A DNA stretch of 64,000 nucleotides from the NCBI GenBank assembly GCA_016861345.1, contig BOLD01000003.1, forward strand, positions 1 through 64,000, in the 5' to 3' direction. The DNA comes from Oligoflexia bacterium (GTDB lineage: Bacteria > Bdellovibrionota > Bdellovibrionia > Bdellovibrionales > Bdellovibrionaceae). This document shows positions 53,490-62,767 of the stretch, piece after piece. How positions within the stretch are numbered: position 1 is the first letter of the stretch; each line of letters starts with the position of its first letter. Both the position numbers and the translations under genes were made by a program. Under the pieces are notes generated by a model that saw nothing but the letters and a program-made list of their open reading frames with translations, was not told where the DNA came from and did not search any database.

Positions 53490-53899
53490 GTAATTCATCA
53501 GACTTTCCATTCGGCAATGTTGTTCCAATTCGTAAAACGGATCGCTTTGGTGTCTACACAGGTGAAGTTACATCTAGTGGAGAGATCATCGAGGGCGAAA
53601 GTGTTGGTATCGCCTTCATGAAGCACGGAAGTAAAAAGTTTCGACTGAAGCTCTTTGTCTTTCCTAGTCATAATTACTTTGTCGTTCCAGATGACAAAGA
53701 CGACACCAAGTACACCGTTCTGAGTCTTGAGGAATACCAACTTCCCACTGGTGAAATGCGTTCCCACTGGAATCGAATTGGCGAAGGAAAACTCGCAGGA
53801 AGCTTCATCGCACTTCGAGTGCAGCTTCTGCCTGAGCCTATCTTTCTTTGCCTTTTCCCGGACAAGAACATCGCTGGGGAGGACGCCATTGCATCTTAA
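53486..53899 (+). CDS. hypothetical protein of the transfer operon
   Basis: 137 residues from the ATG at 53486, which overlaps the upstream stop (ATGA). Predominantly beta-strand with a SHNYFVVPDDKDD turn and LPEPIFLCLFPDK near the C-terminus. No signal peptide or membrane segment, no recognised family. By position it is likely a cytosolic accessory of the secretion system. Confidence 0.6.
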   Translation: MSNSSDFPFGNVVPIRKTDRFGVYTGEVTSSGEIIEGESVGIAFMKHGSKKFRLKLFVFPSHNYFVVPDDKDDTKYTVLSLEEYQLPTGEMRSHWNRIGEGKLAGSFIALRVQLLPEPIFLCLFPDKNIAGEDAIAS

Positions 53900-53924
53900 T
53901 CAATCTAAAAAAGGAGGTGAAAAT

Positions 53925-54209
53925 ATGAATCGAAAACAATTCTTTTTCTATGCTGTGTTGACAGCTCTGATCTTTATCGTTCCTGAGATTGGCTTCGCCA
54001 GCGTTGAATCCTCTCTCATGGGGATTCAGACAAAGCTCACGCGAGTCATTCTCCCGTCACTTTCGATCTGCGCCATTGCCTGGGCTGCATTTTCAATGAT
54101 GTCTGGCAATGACAAATCGAAGACACATCTTTGGTACGCGATCATCGCTACAATTGTGGGATTCGGCGCGGAAGCCATCGTCAACTTCATTTCGCAGACG
54201 GTGCGCTAA
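53925..54209 (+). CDS. VirB2/TrbC-type pilin
   Basis: 94 residues behind AAGGAGGTG. A long signal peptide ending at GFA-S (near residue 25), then two hydrophobic helices (about 39-54 and 64-85) separated by a short polar loop with KSKTHLW. This is the two-helix build of conjugative pilins. It assembles the pilus of the type IV secretion system. First structural gene of the VirB-like cluster; its stop overlaps the VirB3-like start by one base. Confidence 0.85.
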   Translation: MNRKQFFFYAVLTALIFIVPEIGFASVESSLMGIQTKLTRVILPSLSICAIAWAAFSMMSGNDKSKTHLWYAIIATIVGFGAEAIVNFISQTVR

Positions 54210-54532
54210 TGAGTGACGAATCAATTCTGACTTCGACAGTGCCTCGCACTCTCGAAACAAAAAATAAAATTCTAGGACTCGAACTTTCAGACGTTCTTGT
54301 CCTTCTTCTCAACCTTTCGGCTCAAAACCTAATTTTCGGTTCGACGAGTTTCAAAATCCCTATGGTGTTCGGAACAAGCCTACTGCTTGGACTCACTCTT
54401 TTCTTTTTTAAAAGAGGAAAACCCGATCAGTACCTTCAACACTTCTTCGAGCATTTCATTTCACCAACGGTTTTTGCGGCCAACACGATTGATAGGCAGT
54501 ACCGCAGATTTAGCAAAGGGGGTGAACAATGA
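54209..54532 (+). CDS. VirB3/TrbD-like protein
   Basis: 107 residues. Two adjacent hydrophobic stretches (about 29-68), then FFFKRGKPDQYLQHFFEHF, a pattern of VirB3-type inner-membrane proteins that follow the pilin and precede the VirB4 ATPase. The position between pilin and VirB4 supports the call. It overlaps virB4 by four bases. Confidence 0.78.
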   Translation: MSDESILTSTVPRTLETKNKILGLELSDVLVLLLNLSAQNLIFGSTSFKIPMVFGTSLLLGLTLFFFKRGKPDQYLQHFFEHFISPTVFAANTIDRQYRRFSKGGEQ

Positions 54533-56991
54533 TCGAAGCTGCATTGTGCGAACAACTTCCATTTTGGGAATTTGAACAGCATCCAATTCCACACGCCATT
54601 TTATCGGATGGCTCAGTCTCGGCTGGTATCGAGCTTTTGCCGCTGGATATTGAGTGTTTCGATGAGTCTCGAATCAATCAACTGACGTTGGGGCTTAGAG
54701 CGTTTACCAACTCCCTGCCAGAGGGAACCACAGCGCAGTTCTTAGTGAAGGTTGAATCTGATGTCGAAAAGGTTCTTAAGAAGCACTGCCAATTGGTCTC
54801 AACAGAAAATGAGTTCTTAAAGCGTCTCGATGAGAAGCGATCACAACACTTGCTCGATCAGATTCAATCTGAATCTATTTTTCGGCCAAGACTTTTCTTC
54901 TTTTTACGAACATCTGGTGTCCAAAAACCCAAAGCATTTTCTTTCAGTCAAACAAAGAAGTTCTCTTCAGAATTTGAAAAGAACTATGAAGATCAGGTTC
55001 AGACAATCGGCCAAGCTATTGAGAGTGCGACTGGAATTCTCTCCTCGCTTGGATTTTCGACAAGTCGATGCGAGCGAGAAGACCTTGTTCAGATCCTTTA
55101 TAGCTACTTCAATCCAAAACGCTCTAAAGAAATCGGGCAACCGATTATTTCGCCGCGATTGACGGATTTGGACGACATCTCACCAAGGGCTCAAGTTGTA
55201 TTCGGTGATCTGATTCTTGATCGCGAAGACTTTGTTTTAGATCAGCGTCGAACACGAGTGATGACTCTTAAAACGCTTCCCGAGATGACCTTCGGGGGGA
55301 TGATGAGTTCATTTCTGGCTTTGCCATTCAAGTACGAACTGATTTTTTCATTCCGAATCCAAGACCAGGCTAAAGAGATGAAGGCACTTGAAAGTAAACG
55401 CCGTATGGCCCATTCGCTTTCAAGCACAGCCAGCAACCGAGTTTCAGATTTAGAAAGCGAATCTCGGTTATCACAAACAACAGATCTGATCCGTGAACTT
55501 ATCGAAACAGGTCAGCGCATTTACCAAGCTGAAATGATTTTGGTTCTTCGTGAGTCAGCGACTACCGAAGGCGAAAAGAAATTGAACCTACGGACCAAGG
55601 AAGTTTTATCTCGCTTTAAAACTTTGAGTGGTTCTGAGGGAATTCAAGAGACTGTTGGGTCTTGGAAGGCATTCAAATCAGATTTGCCGCTTGCTCCATT
55701 GAGCCTTGTGCGTGCAAAGGCGATGAAGACAAACAATCTTGTCGATTTCCTTCCGCTCTACGGTGCCGCGACAGGAGATGAGAATCCCGTTTGTCTTACG
55801 AAAACTCGCCTCGGGACACTTTACTCGTATGATCCATATTCGTCACGACTGAGCAACTACAATGTCCTAACGACGGGGTCCAGTGGATCAGGAAAAAGTT
55901 TTGCCAATAACTTCCTGATGCTTCAGCAGATTGCTCGCGGCAGCAGGCTTTATGTAATCGACATCGGCGGATCTTACAAAAAGATGACCGAAGTTCTTGG
56001 TGGTCAATACTTCGAGATCAATCTTTCTGGGAAGTACGTTATCAATCCATTTGAGCTACTGAATCCGGCGGAGCCTCCAAGTGGAGATCGGTTGAAAGGC
56101 TTCGTAAGCATCATTGAGCAGATGGTCGTAGATCATGGCGAAAAGTTGAACCGATTTGATCGAGTTCAGCTTGAGGCTGCTTTAACGACAGTTTTTGAAA
56201 AAGCTCGAAATGAAGCAACACCTCGTTCACCTCTGTTGACAGATTTGGCTCGACATTGCCTGAGCGATTCTGAAGAGTCTTTGCGAAGAATTGGAAAGCT
56301 TCTTTTCCCTTGGGTTGGAAAAACACCTTACGGAAAATTGCTCGACGGTGACGGAAAAATTGCGGTCGATAAATCTGTTGTCGCATTCGATCTAAAAGGG
56401 CTTTCTCAGTATCCAGATCTTCAATCGGTGATGATCCTGATTTTGACAAACTTCATCTTGGAGCAAGTCGAAACGGATCGAGCTGTTCCAAAACGCGTGC
56501 TTCTCGACGAAGCTTGGGAGCTTTTGAAAAGCCCCGCTGCAAGTTCCTTTATGGAATACGCAGCCCGCACTTTTCGTAAAACTGGAAGTGGAATTACATT
56601 CATCACCCAGGGCGTGGAAGAAATTATTGCTAGCGGTATGGGTCCCGCGATTTTGAACAACACTGCTACAAAGTTAGTGATGCTTCAAAAGGGAGACACG
56701 AACGTACTTCGGGAGGCGTTAAAGCTTAACTCTCAAGAGCTTCGCTTGATTCAAAGTCTTGAACAAAGAAAAGGACAATTCAGCGAAGGCTTTCTGATGG
56801 AGGGAGAAAGCCGCCAAATCATCCGTATTGAGCCGTCTCCTTTGGAATACTGGATCTCAACGTCGGATGCGCGTGACAACCAATTTCTGAATCAACTGCG
56901 GGAAGAAGGCCATTCTCTCGAATCAGCTTTAATGAAGGCAGCGGAGATTGCACCGTTCGGTGTTTCTTCTATGAAGGCGGTGGCCGCATGA
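54529..56991 (+). CDS. virB4: VirB4/TraC-type secretion ATPase
   Basis: 820 residues. The N-terminal 400 residues form the membrane-associated domain; the C-terminal RecA-like motor has Walker A TTGSSGSGKSFANN (near 447-460), YVIDIGGSYKKM, and Walker B RVLLDEAWELLKS (near 655-667), then FITQGVEEI. VirB4 energises pilus assembly and substrate transfer at the inner membrane. The N-terminus (LSDGSVSAGIELLPLDIECF) fits the TraC/TrbE branch. Overlap with the following gene by four bases. Confidence 0.93.
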   Translation: MIEAALCEQLPFWEFEQHPIPHAILSDGSVSAGIELLPLDIECFDESRINQLTLGLRAFTNSLPEGTTAQFLVKVESDVEKVLKKHCQLVSTENEFLKRLDEKRSQHLLDQIQSESIFRPRLFFFLRTSGVQKPKAFSFSQTKKFSSEFEKNYEDQVQTIGQAIESATGILSSLGFSTSRCEREDLVQILYSYFNPKRSKEIGQPIISPRLTDLDDISPRAQVVFGDLILDREDFVLDQRRTRVMTLKTLPEMTFGGMMSSFLALPFKYELIFSFRIQDQAKEMKALESKRRMAHSLSSTASNRVSDLESESRLSQTTDLIRELIETGQRIYQAEMILVLRESATTEGEKKLNLRTKEVLSRFKTLSGSEGIQETVGSWKAFKSDLPLAPLSLVRAKAMKTNNLVDFLPLYGAATGDENPVCLTKTRLGTLYSYDPYSSRLSNYNVLTTGSSGSGKSFANNFLMLQQIARGSRLYVIDIGGSYKKMTEVLGGQYFEINLSGKYVINPFELLNPAEPPSGDRLKGFVSIIEQMVVDHGEKLNRFDRVQLEAALTTVFEKARNEATPRSPLLTDLARHCLSDSEESLRRIGKLLFPWVGKTPYGKLLDGDGKIAVDKSVVAFDLKGLSQYPDLQSVMILILTNFILEQVETDRAVPKRVLLDEAWELLKSPAASSFMEYAARTFRKTGSGITFITQGVEEIIASGMGPAILNNTATKLVMLQKGDTNVLREALKLNSQELRLIQSLEQRKGQFSEGFLMEGESRQIIRIEPSPLEYWISTSDARDNQFLNQLREEGHSLESALMKAAEIAPFGVSSMKAVAA

Positions 56992-57698
56992 AGAATAAAA
57001 TCACTGGGCTACTGCTGTGCGCCGTGTTGATGCTTTCCCCAAGGTCCGCGAAAGCGGACCTTTTCGGAGGAGACGTTGCTGTTCTTGTGCAGATTCTTGC
57101 GCAGGCGATTCAGACTGTTGCAACACTTCAAAGCGTTCTTGAGAACGGCAAAGACTCCCTGAACCTGATGCGTGATCTTAACGCCGGAATCAGAAGCGGG
57201 ATTGATGTCATTCGCATCATCAATCCTAACTTCAATCCTGGTGTTTATGGAGATCTCAAAGACGCAGATCGCGTTTTGGCCGCCCTTCAAGATGTCTATG
57301 GAGTTGTTCCAAAAGGCATGGATGAAGACTTAATGCGTTCACAAGATCAAAGTGTCGCCGAAGTGATTGCGATGAATCGCAATCTTTACGATTACGCCGA
57401 TCAAGTGGATCGAGAGCGTGACAAGATTATTTATCACGCTCAAGTCGTTAGTCCTCAAGGAGCCGGAAAACTTCAAAATCAAGCACTTGGGGTTTTGATT
57501 GGTGTCACGACGCAACTTCTGCGCACCCAAAGCCAGATGCTCAAGATTATGGCCCAAAACATGGCCTACGATACGCGAAAAGAAAAGCTATCGACTCAGA
57601 ACTTTCAGGAAAACTACCAAGGACTTTCAAAGGGTTTTGACAGTCTTCCAAAAGAGACAAAACTTCCGCGCCTCAATAGCTCGGGAGGTGGCAAATGA
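56988..57698 (+). CDS. VirB5/TrbJ-like periplasmic protein
   Basis: 236 residues. Signal peptide ending near SAKA-D (residue 24). The rest is mostly helical with heptad-like Leu/Ile spacing (VLVQILAQAIQTVATLQSVL; LLRTQSQMLKIMAQNM), as in VirB5/TrbJ pilus-tip proteins. The function is inferred from the fold and from its place between VirB4 and VirB6. No Cys residues in the mature part. Confidence 0.75.
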   Translation: MKNKITGLLLCAVLMLSPRSAKADLFGGDVAVLVQILAQAIQTVATLQSVLENGKDSLNLMRDLNAGIRSGIDVIRIINPNFNPGVYGDLKDADRVLAALQDVYGVVPKGMDEDLMRSQDQSVAEVIAMNRNLYDYADQVDRERDKIIYHAQVVSPQGAGKLQNQALGVLIGVTTQLLRTQSQMLKIMAQNMAYDTRKEKLSTQNFQENYQGLSKGFDSLPKETKLPRLNSSGGGK

Positions 57699-58567
57699 TG
57701 CCAAACCTCGAAGTGTTAGGAACTCTTGTGCGGGATCTTTATCAAGGCTTGAGTCAGCTTTTTTATCTGATGTTGCCAGTCGCAATTTTGTTCTCGGTGA
57801 TCTTTGGCTTTTTAAGGTCAGGAGATCCAAATTATCCAGATATTTTGAAGCGAGCCTTCGTTGCTGCTCTACTTATCGTTTCATTTCCTGAAGTTTCTAA
57901 CTTCATTCTGGACGTTTGCGACGGGATTGCATCGAAGATTGACGATATGTCAGGTCTTGAAGCTTTCATGAAGATAGCTCAAGAAAAATCGCTCGGCTAC
58001 GCAGCTGCAAAAAAGGTTTTGCTGCTTAAGTTCGATGGATTTTTTATGGCGATCTTGAGCTTCGCAAGTTTTGCTCTGCTCTATATCGCAAAGTATCTGA
58101 CGGTCGTTCTCTACTATTTTTACTGGGGACTTTTGTCGATTGCCGCCCCGCTGATGATTCTTTGTTATATGTTTCCGTCTACTGCAAACATCACAACGAA
58201 TCTCTATAAAGGACTTATTGAAGTCGCGTCTTGGAAGATCATCTGGGCGATTTTGTCGGCAATGCTAAAATCGGTTTCGTTCGGATTCATTTATGAAAAC
58301 GAACATTCCTATTTGCCGCTTGTGGCGATGAATTTCATTATTGCCATTGCGCTAATGTTTACGCCGAGGATCTTGCGTTCGTTAATCGGTGAAGGTGTTC
58401 AATCGACGGCCGCCAGTATTGGGGCAACAGCCGTATCCGGTGTTCTGAACGCAGTAGCTCCAGCGGCAAAGCTTGCTCAAGGTGCGAAGCTTTCTCAGGT
58501 CATCATGCCGCGGGCTTGGAGTGTTCCCACTCAAAAATCCCATTCAACAACAAATAAACGATCTTAA
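57695..58567 (+). CDS. VirB6/TrbL-like membrane protein
   Basis: 290 residues, starting ATGATG that overlaps the VirB5-like stop. Five to six hydrophobic helices (near 20-38, 50-70, 105-130, 135-160, 175-195, 210-225) and a hydrophilic C-terminal tail with Ala/Lys. Order and topology fit VirB6/TrbL, the polytopic channel component of type IV secretion systems. Confidence 0.8.
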   Translation: MMPNLEVLGTLVRDLYQGLSQLFYLMLPVAILFSVIFGFLRSGDPNYPDILKRAFVAALLIVSFPEVSNFILDVCDGIASKIDDMSGLEAFMKIAQEKSLGYAAAKKVLLLKFDGFFMAILSFASFALLYIAKYLTVVLYYFYWGLLSIAAPLMILCYMFPSTANITTNLYKGLIEVASWKIIWAILSAMLKSVSFGFIYENEHSYLPLVAMNFIIAIALMFTPRILRSLIGEGVQSTAASIGATAVSGVLNAVAPAAKLAQGAKLSQVIMPRAWSVPTQKSHSTTNKRS

Positions 58568-58587
58568 AGGTCAAAGGAGGTGTTTTT

Positions 58588-59178
58588 ATGAAAGATAAAA
58601 TTTCGATTCAACTTAGTACCTATCCAAGAGCCATGCGAGAGTTCGCTGAAGAAAATTTGAATATCAAGTTCCTTTTGGGTGCTTTGCTTGCTGTTACATT
58701 CCTGATGCTCATTTTGGTTCTCTACCTTGTTAAACAAGGGCCCACGGTGATCGCATTGGAGAGCAGTGGCTCAGTGGCCTCTATCGAAACAAAAGTCACG
58801 GATGCTCAAATCGAGTCGGCAGCAAAAGAATATATTCGCCACCGCTACTCGTGGAACGAACAAAATATTTCTGACGAACTCGCAAAAGCGAAATTTTTCG
58901 TCCTTCCATCATTGGTTTCAGCGTTTGAACGTTCAATGCAGGAGACGATGAAGTTTGTTCGAGAGAAAAAGGTTCGCCAACGTGTCTATCCCAAGTCAGT
59001 GACAGTTGATCTTAAAGAAAAACGAATCAGTGTACTCGCGGATCGAATCACCGAGTTTGATAACCTGAAGGCTGCGACAGAGCTTCGCTTATTGCTTCAG
59101 TTCACAGTCGATGATCGGACAGTTATCAACCCGTGGGGTGTTTATGTGACAAAAGAAACTGAGGAGGCTGCACGATGA
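58588..59178 (+). CDS. VirB8/TraE-like protein
   Basis: 196 residues behind AAAGGAGGTG. One transmembrane helix (about 29-50), then a periplasmic domain with conserved RHRYSWNEQN and LLLQFTVDDRTVINPWGVYV, the NTF2-like fold of VirB8/TraE proteins. It nucleates the inner-membrane complex. Coupled to the VirB9-like gene by ATGA. Confidence 0.82.
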   Translation: MKDKISIQLSTYPRAMREFAEENLNIKFLLGALLAVTFLMLILVLYLVKQGPTVIALESSGSVASIETKVTDAQIESAAKEYIRHRYSWNEQNISDELAKAKFFVLPSLVSAFERSMQETMKFVREKKVRQRVYPKSVTVDLKEKRISVLADRITEFDNLKAATELRLLLQFTVDDRTVINPWGVYVTKETEEAAR

Positions 59179-59885
59179 AATGTAGCCTACTCCCTTTTGT
59201 TTTTTCGCTTCTTGTGACTACGACTGGTTTTGCACAGATCAGAAAAACGCAAGTCAAAGAAGACGACATCCTGACGGTTAAGACAGCATTGGGAATTGCG
59301 ACTATCTTGCAGCTTCCCGAAACTATTCAATCTGCGATTATCGGCGATCAATCAGGTTTCAAAATCGAATATCTCGACAAAGCCGTAACTATCAAACCAC
59401 TTCGGTACGGAGCAAAGACCAATTTGTATCTTGTTACAGGATCTAGACGTTTCAATCTCAGGCTTGTGTCTGGGAGTCAGGATCAAGCCGATTACATAGT
59501 CTATTTGAAAAAGCCAGAACCACCGAAGCCCGAAACAAAATGGCGCAATGTTTTGCGATCAGCTACTAAAAATAATTTGAAGCTTTCGGTAGGTCGTGTC
59601 GGCCAAGCTCCAAGCGGATTCATCTTGATCGATGCACTTCTGTCATCGACTCAAGATTTGCGAACGACGATTAAGCCTGAATCAGTTTGGATTCGACAAT
59701 CGGGAAACTCCAAAGTCATCAACAGCCTTTTTATGTCTGATTCTAAAGTGGAAAAAGGAAAACCATTACGAATAGGCATTTCTTTGGCTAAATCTGATTT
59801 AGTGCTCGGAAAGCCTGTGACGATTGAAGTCAGTTCTGAACAATCCGTTTCACTTCAGATTTCGGAGGCGGATTTATGGAAGTAA
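59175..59885 (+). CDS. VirB9/TraK-like protein
   Basis: 236 residues. Signal peptide ending at GFA-Q (about residue 20). Beta-rich body with KEDDILTVKTALGIATILQLPE and YGAKTNLYLVTGSRRFNLRLV, typical of the VirB9/TraK secretin-like outer-membrane core. The C-terminal domain is likewise strand-rich. It overlaps the VirB10-like gene by ten bases. Confidence 0.82.
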   Translation: MKCSLLPFVFSLLVTTTGFAQIRKTQVKEDDILTVKTALGIATILQLPETIQSAIIGDQSGFKIEYLDKAVTIKPLRYGAKTNLYLVTGSRRFNLRLVSGSQDQADYIVYLKKPEPPKPETKWRNVLRSATKNNLKLSVGRVGQAPSGFILIDALLSSTQDLRTTIKPESVWIRQSGNSKVINSLFMSDSKVEKGKPLRIGISLAKSDLVLGKPVTIEVSSEQSVSLQISEADLWK

Positions 59886-60841
59886 AAAAGGCCCTTTACC
59901 TTGTCAGTGAAAAACTCAAGGGATTCAAAAAAGGAATGAAGACTTCGATCATCGAAGAGAACTCATTCAGTAAAAAGTTTGATCTGAATTTCAAGACCAT
60001 CAAGCTTTTGGCTGTCTTTGGAGTCGTGGTCTTCGTCACGGTTGTATTTTTACTTCCGACCGATGTTCCAGTTGAATTTGCGGAGAAGATTGAACGCGCA
60101 GAAGAAAAGAAGTTGGATTCTAGCAACTCGCAAAGTGCTTCTCAAAATCAAGATTCCGCACAAGCTCTATGGGCTGCTCCAAGAGTTACTGTTCCTAGTG
60201 GATCAGGTGCAAGTCAGATCAATTACAACACATCAATGATTGTGGGATCTAAAAGTGGCAACGCAAAAACTGAGCTGCGATCAGGTGTCCGTGTCGCTTT
60301 AAGACTTATGGATAAAGTGATTGTTTCGCAAGACCCTGTTCCAATTTTGGCCGAGTCCATTCTGGATTCAGTTTCTGATTCGGGATTAAAACTTCCAGCG
60401 GGAACACGATTCTACGGACAAGCCAGTTTTCAAAGAGGCACAGACCGCGCTCAGATTCGATTCGATCAAATTTCTTTACCTAGTGGACAAATCAAGCGCA
60501 TTTCAGCCATTGCGCTTGATAAGGCAGGACAGCCCGGAATCAACGGAAAGGTTTTCTCCGATGGAGTTAAGAACACTGCTGGTCAGGTTCTCACGACATT
60601 TGTAGGCGGACTCGCTGCTGGAAGTATGCAAACCGACATCATGGGAAATTCTAAAGGCGGAGTCGAAAATGGACTTCTCGGAGCCGTTGCCGCCACAGCT
60701 CAATCTCGCGCCCAAGCCTATGGCGAAAAATTAAAAACAGAAAGAGAGTGGATCGAACTCAATCCAGGAGCAGAGTGCGATGCGGTTCTAAACGAATCTT
60801 TCAAATTACAAGAAGGAGGTGAAAACTATGAGCAGCAATAA
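59876..60841 (+). CDS. virB10: VirB10/TrbI-like protein
   Basis: 321 residues. One transmembrane helix (about 43-60) after a cytosolic N-terminus, a Gln/Ser-rich linker (near 80-115), then a beta-barrel domain with LPAGTRFYGQASF, GQIKRISAIALD and a helical antenna region GGLAAGSMQTDIMG. This is the VirB10/TrbI/TraB architecture bridging inner and outer membrane. It shares 14 bases with the coupling-protein start. Confidence 0.88.
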   Translation: MEVKKALYLVSEKLKGFKKGMKTSIIEENSFSKKFDLNFKTIKLLAVFGVVVFVTVVFLLPTDVPVEFAEKIERAEEKKLDSSNSQSASQNQDSAQALWAAPRVTVPSGSGASQINYNTSMIVGSKSGNAKTELRSGVRVALRLMDKVIVSQDPVPILAESILDSVSDSGLKLPAGTRFYGQASFQRGTDRAQIRFDQISLPSGQIKRISAIALDKAGQPGINGKVFSDGVKNTAGQVLTTFVGGLAAGSMQTDIMGNSKGGVENGLLGAVAATAQSRAQAYGEKLKTEREWIELNPGAECDAVLNESFKLQEGGENYEQQ

Positions 60842-62477
60842 ATCTGAAACGTCAGACCGAGGTTTTTTAGTTCTGACAATGGCTCTAGGCATCGCGGTCG
60901 CTTGGCTGCGATACAAAATCCAAATCGTTACATTCATCGTTAATTGGCGAATCGCGGTGGCTACGGCAATTAGCCTGGGAGTCATCGGCTTCTTGATTTA
61001 CCTTCGAGGAAAGATCCGAGCTAAGAACAAAGAGCATGACTCCGAAAACGAGATCATAACTCCTCTCGAAGGCGAAGATTGCGTTTTCGCTGGTCTTTCG
61101 ACAAAGGGCAAAAACGTCTACGTCAAGCAGCCATTCAGAAAGATGCACACTCAGGTTGTTGGAACAACAAACGCCGGAAAGACTGAATCAGTCATTTTAC
61201 CGTGGGCCATTGATGACATTAAGAAAGGCCGAGGCCTTCTTATCATTGATGGTAAGTCAGATATGAGTCTTTTGAATAAGCTTTACGCCTATGCAAAACG
61301 CCATCATCGCGAAAATGATGTTCGAGTGCTTTCGCTTTGCAATGTTGGGATCAGTCACACTTTCAATCCCCTAAGTGGAGGCTCGGCACTTGAAATTACG
61401 GAACGTGTTTTCAACGCCTTCAACTTTGAAAGCGAATATTTCAAAAGTATCCAATATGACGCCTTCCTTCATTCTCTACTAATCTTAGAGGCTGTTGGAA
61501 TTAAACCGACGCCTCTCCGAATGATTGAGTGCATGAAGAACGAAAAGGCATTGGCTGATCTTGCAGTGGCCTCTAAAACGCCAAGGCTTCAAGTCTGGGC
61601 CGGAGAGTTTCTAAAATTAAACCGCGATGAGCGAGAACAAAGAACGAGTGGCCTTGTGGCTCAACTCCAAAGTTTTGCGGTTGGCGAAACAAGTCAGGTA
61701 TTCAATACGGAAATTTCAGACGTCAATCTTGAACAAGCCCTGGAGCATGGTGAGATTATTTATTGTCAGCTCCCAGCTTTGAAGATTCCAGCTCTCGGAA
61801 AAGCGACTGGCAAAATGATTCTTCAATGTTTGCAAAGTGCGGTTTCGTCGAGACATCTTGGAAAATACGAGCGTCAGGGTTTCTTCTCGGTGTATCTCGA
61901 TGATTTCACGGAATACCTCACACCCAGTTTCGTTACACTTTTGAATAAGTCTAGAAGTGCCAATGTTGGAATCGTTTTTGCGCACCAAGCTCTGGGCGAT
62001 CTTGACGGTTTGGGTGATGGTGTAAAGAACACCATTCTCACAAACTCAAACCTTAAGGTTTTCATGCGCACCAATGAGCCGGAGTCTGCCGAATACTTTT
62101 CGTCAGTTATTGGAACTATTCAAGGATCGAAAGTCACCGAAAGACAAACTGAAGGCCTTTTCGGTAGTGAGAAGACAGGAGACGGTTCGGTTCGTGAGGT
62201 CGAAGAATTCAAATATCATCCCAACATCTTCAAACAGGAACTTGGTGTTGGAGAAGCAGTTATGGTGCTTCCTCATGCCAAAGGGAGTCTGCCAATTCGA
62301 TTGAAATTCAAAAAATCTTTCGATCTCGACGCAATTCAGATTCCGTTAATTCAAAAATTAGAGCCAACAGGCCTTCCAAAACTTGAAAACTCAGCTCCGG
62401 CGAATCAGCCGCAGACACCCGTGCGTGCTCGTGCGGATGTGATGGCGGAGCTAACCCAAGAAAGGAAGGCAGTATGA
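60828..62477 (+). CDS. type IV coupling protein (VirD4/TraD-like)
   Basis: 549 residues from the ATG at 60828, behind AAGGAGGTG (60813-60821). Two N-terminal transmembrane helices (about 12-30 and 38-60), a RecA motor with Walker A GTTNAGKTES (near 112-121), the following LLIIDGKSD, Walker B FSVYLDDFTEY (near 355) and FAHQALGDLDG. It brings the relaxosome DNA to the channel. Located at the end of the VirB-like genes. Confidence 0.93.
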   Translation: MSSNKSETSDRGFLVLTMALGIAVAWLRYKIQIVTFIVNWRIAVATAISLGVIGFLIYLRGKIRAKNKEHDSENEIITPLEGEDCVFAGLSTKGKNVYVKQPFRKMHTQVVGTTNAGKTESVILPWAIDDIKKGRGLLIIDGKSDMSLLNKLYAYAKRHHRENDVRVLSLCNVGISHTFNPLSGGSALEITERVFNAFNFESEYFKSIQYDAFLHSLLILEAVGIKPTPLRMIECMKNEKALADLAVASKTPRLQVWAGEFLKLNRDEREQRTSGLVAQLQSFAVGETSQVFNTEISDVNLEQALEHGEIIYCQLPALKIPALGKATGKMILQCLQSAVSSRHLGKYERQGFFSVYLDDFTEYLTPSFVTLLNKSRSANVGIVFAHQALGDLDGLGDGVKNTILTNSNLKVFMRTNEPESAEYFSSVIGTIQGSKVTERQTEGLFGSEKTGDGSVREVEEFKYHPNIFKQELGVGEAVMVLPHAKGSLPIRLKFKKSFDLDAIQIPLIQKLEPTGLPKLENSAPANQPQTPVRARADVMAELTQERKAV

Positions 62478-62767
62478 TTAAACGTGCAATTTTATTCCTT
62501 TCAATGCTTATGGCCGGATGTGCACACTCGCCGAAATGCGGAAATCCTGATGGCGCAAGAATCATTTTTACGGTTGAAAAGACCTGTGAGGTTCGTATTC
62601 GTCAGGTAACAATGGGATCGGAACTTAAAATCCCACAATCTCTTAAAGGGGCTGCACTGGTAGACTTTACCTTAGATTGGGTGGAACCATCACTAGAGTC
62701 CGGTCGGATCGAGCTTGGACATTTTGTTTTGATTCCATCGTCCGCTCCGAAGGAGTCGGCGCGATGA
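62474..62767 (+). CDS. small lipoprotein of the transfer operon
   Basis: 97 residues. Signal peptide with lipobox MAGC (Cys16), a CxxxxC-like pair and mainly beta-strand content. By size and place it could be a VirB7-like lipoprotein that stabilises the VirB9-like subunit, but no VirB7 motif is evident. Overlaps neighbours on both sides by four bases. Confidence 0.7.
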   Translation: MIKRAILFLSMLMAGCAHSPKCGNPDGARIIFTVEKTCEVRIRQVTMGSELKIPQSLKGAALVDFTLDWVEPSLESGRIELGHFVLIPSSAPKESAR

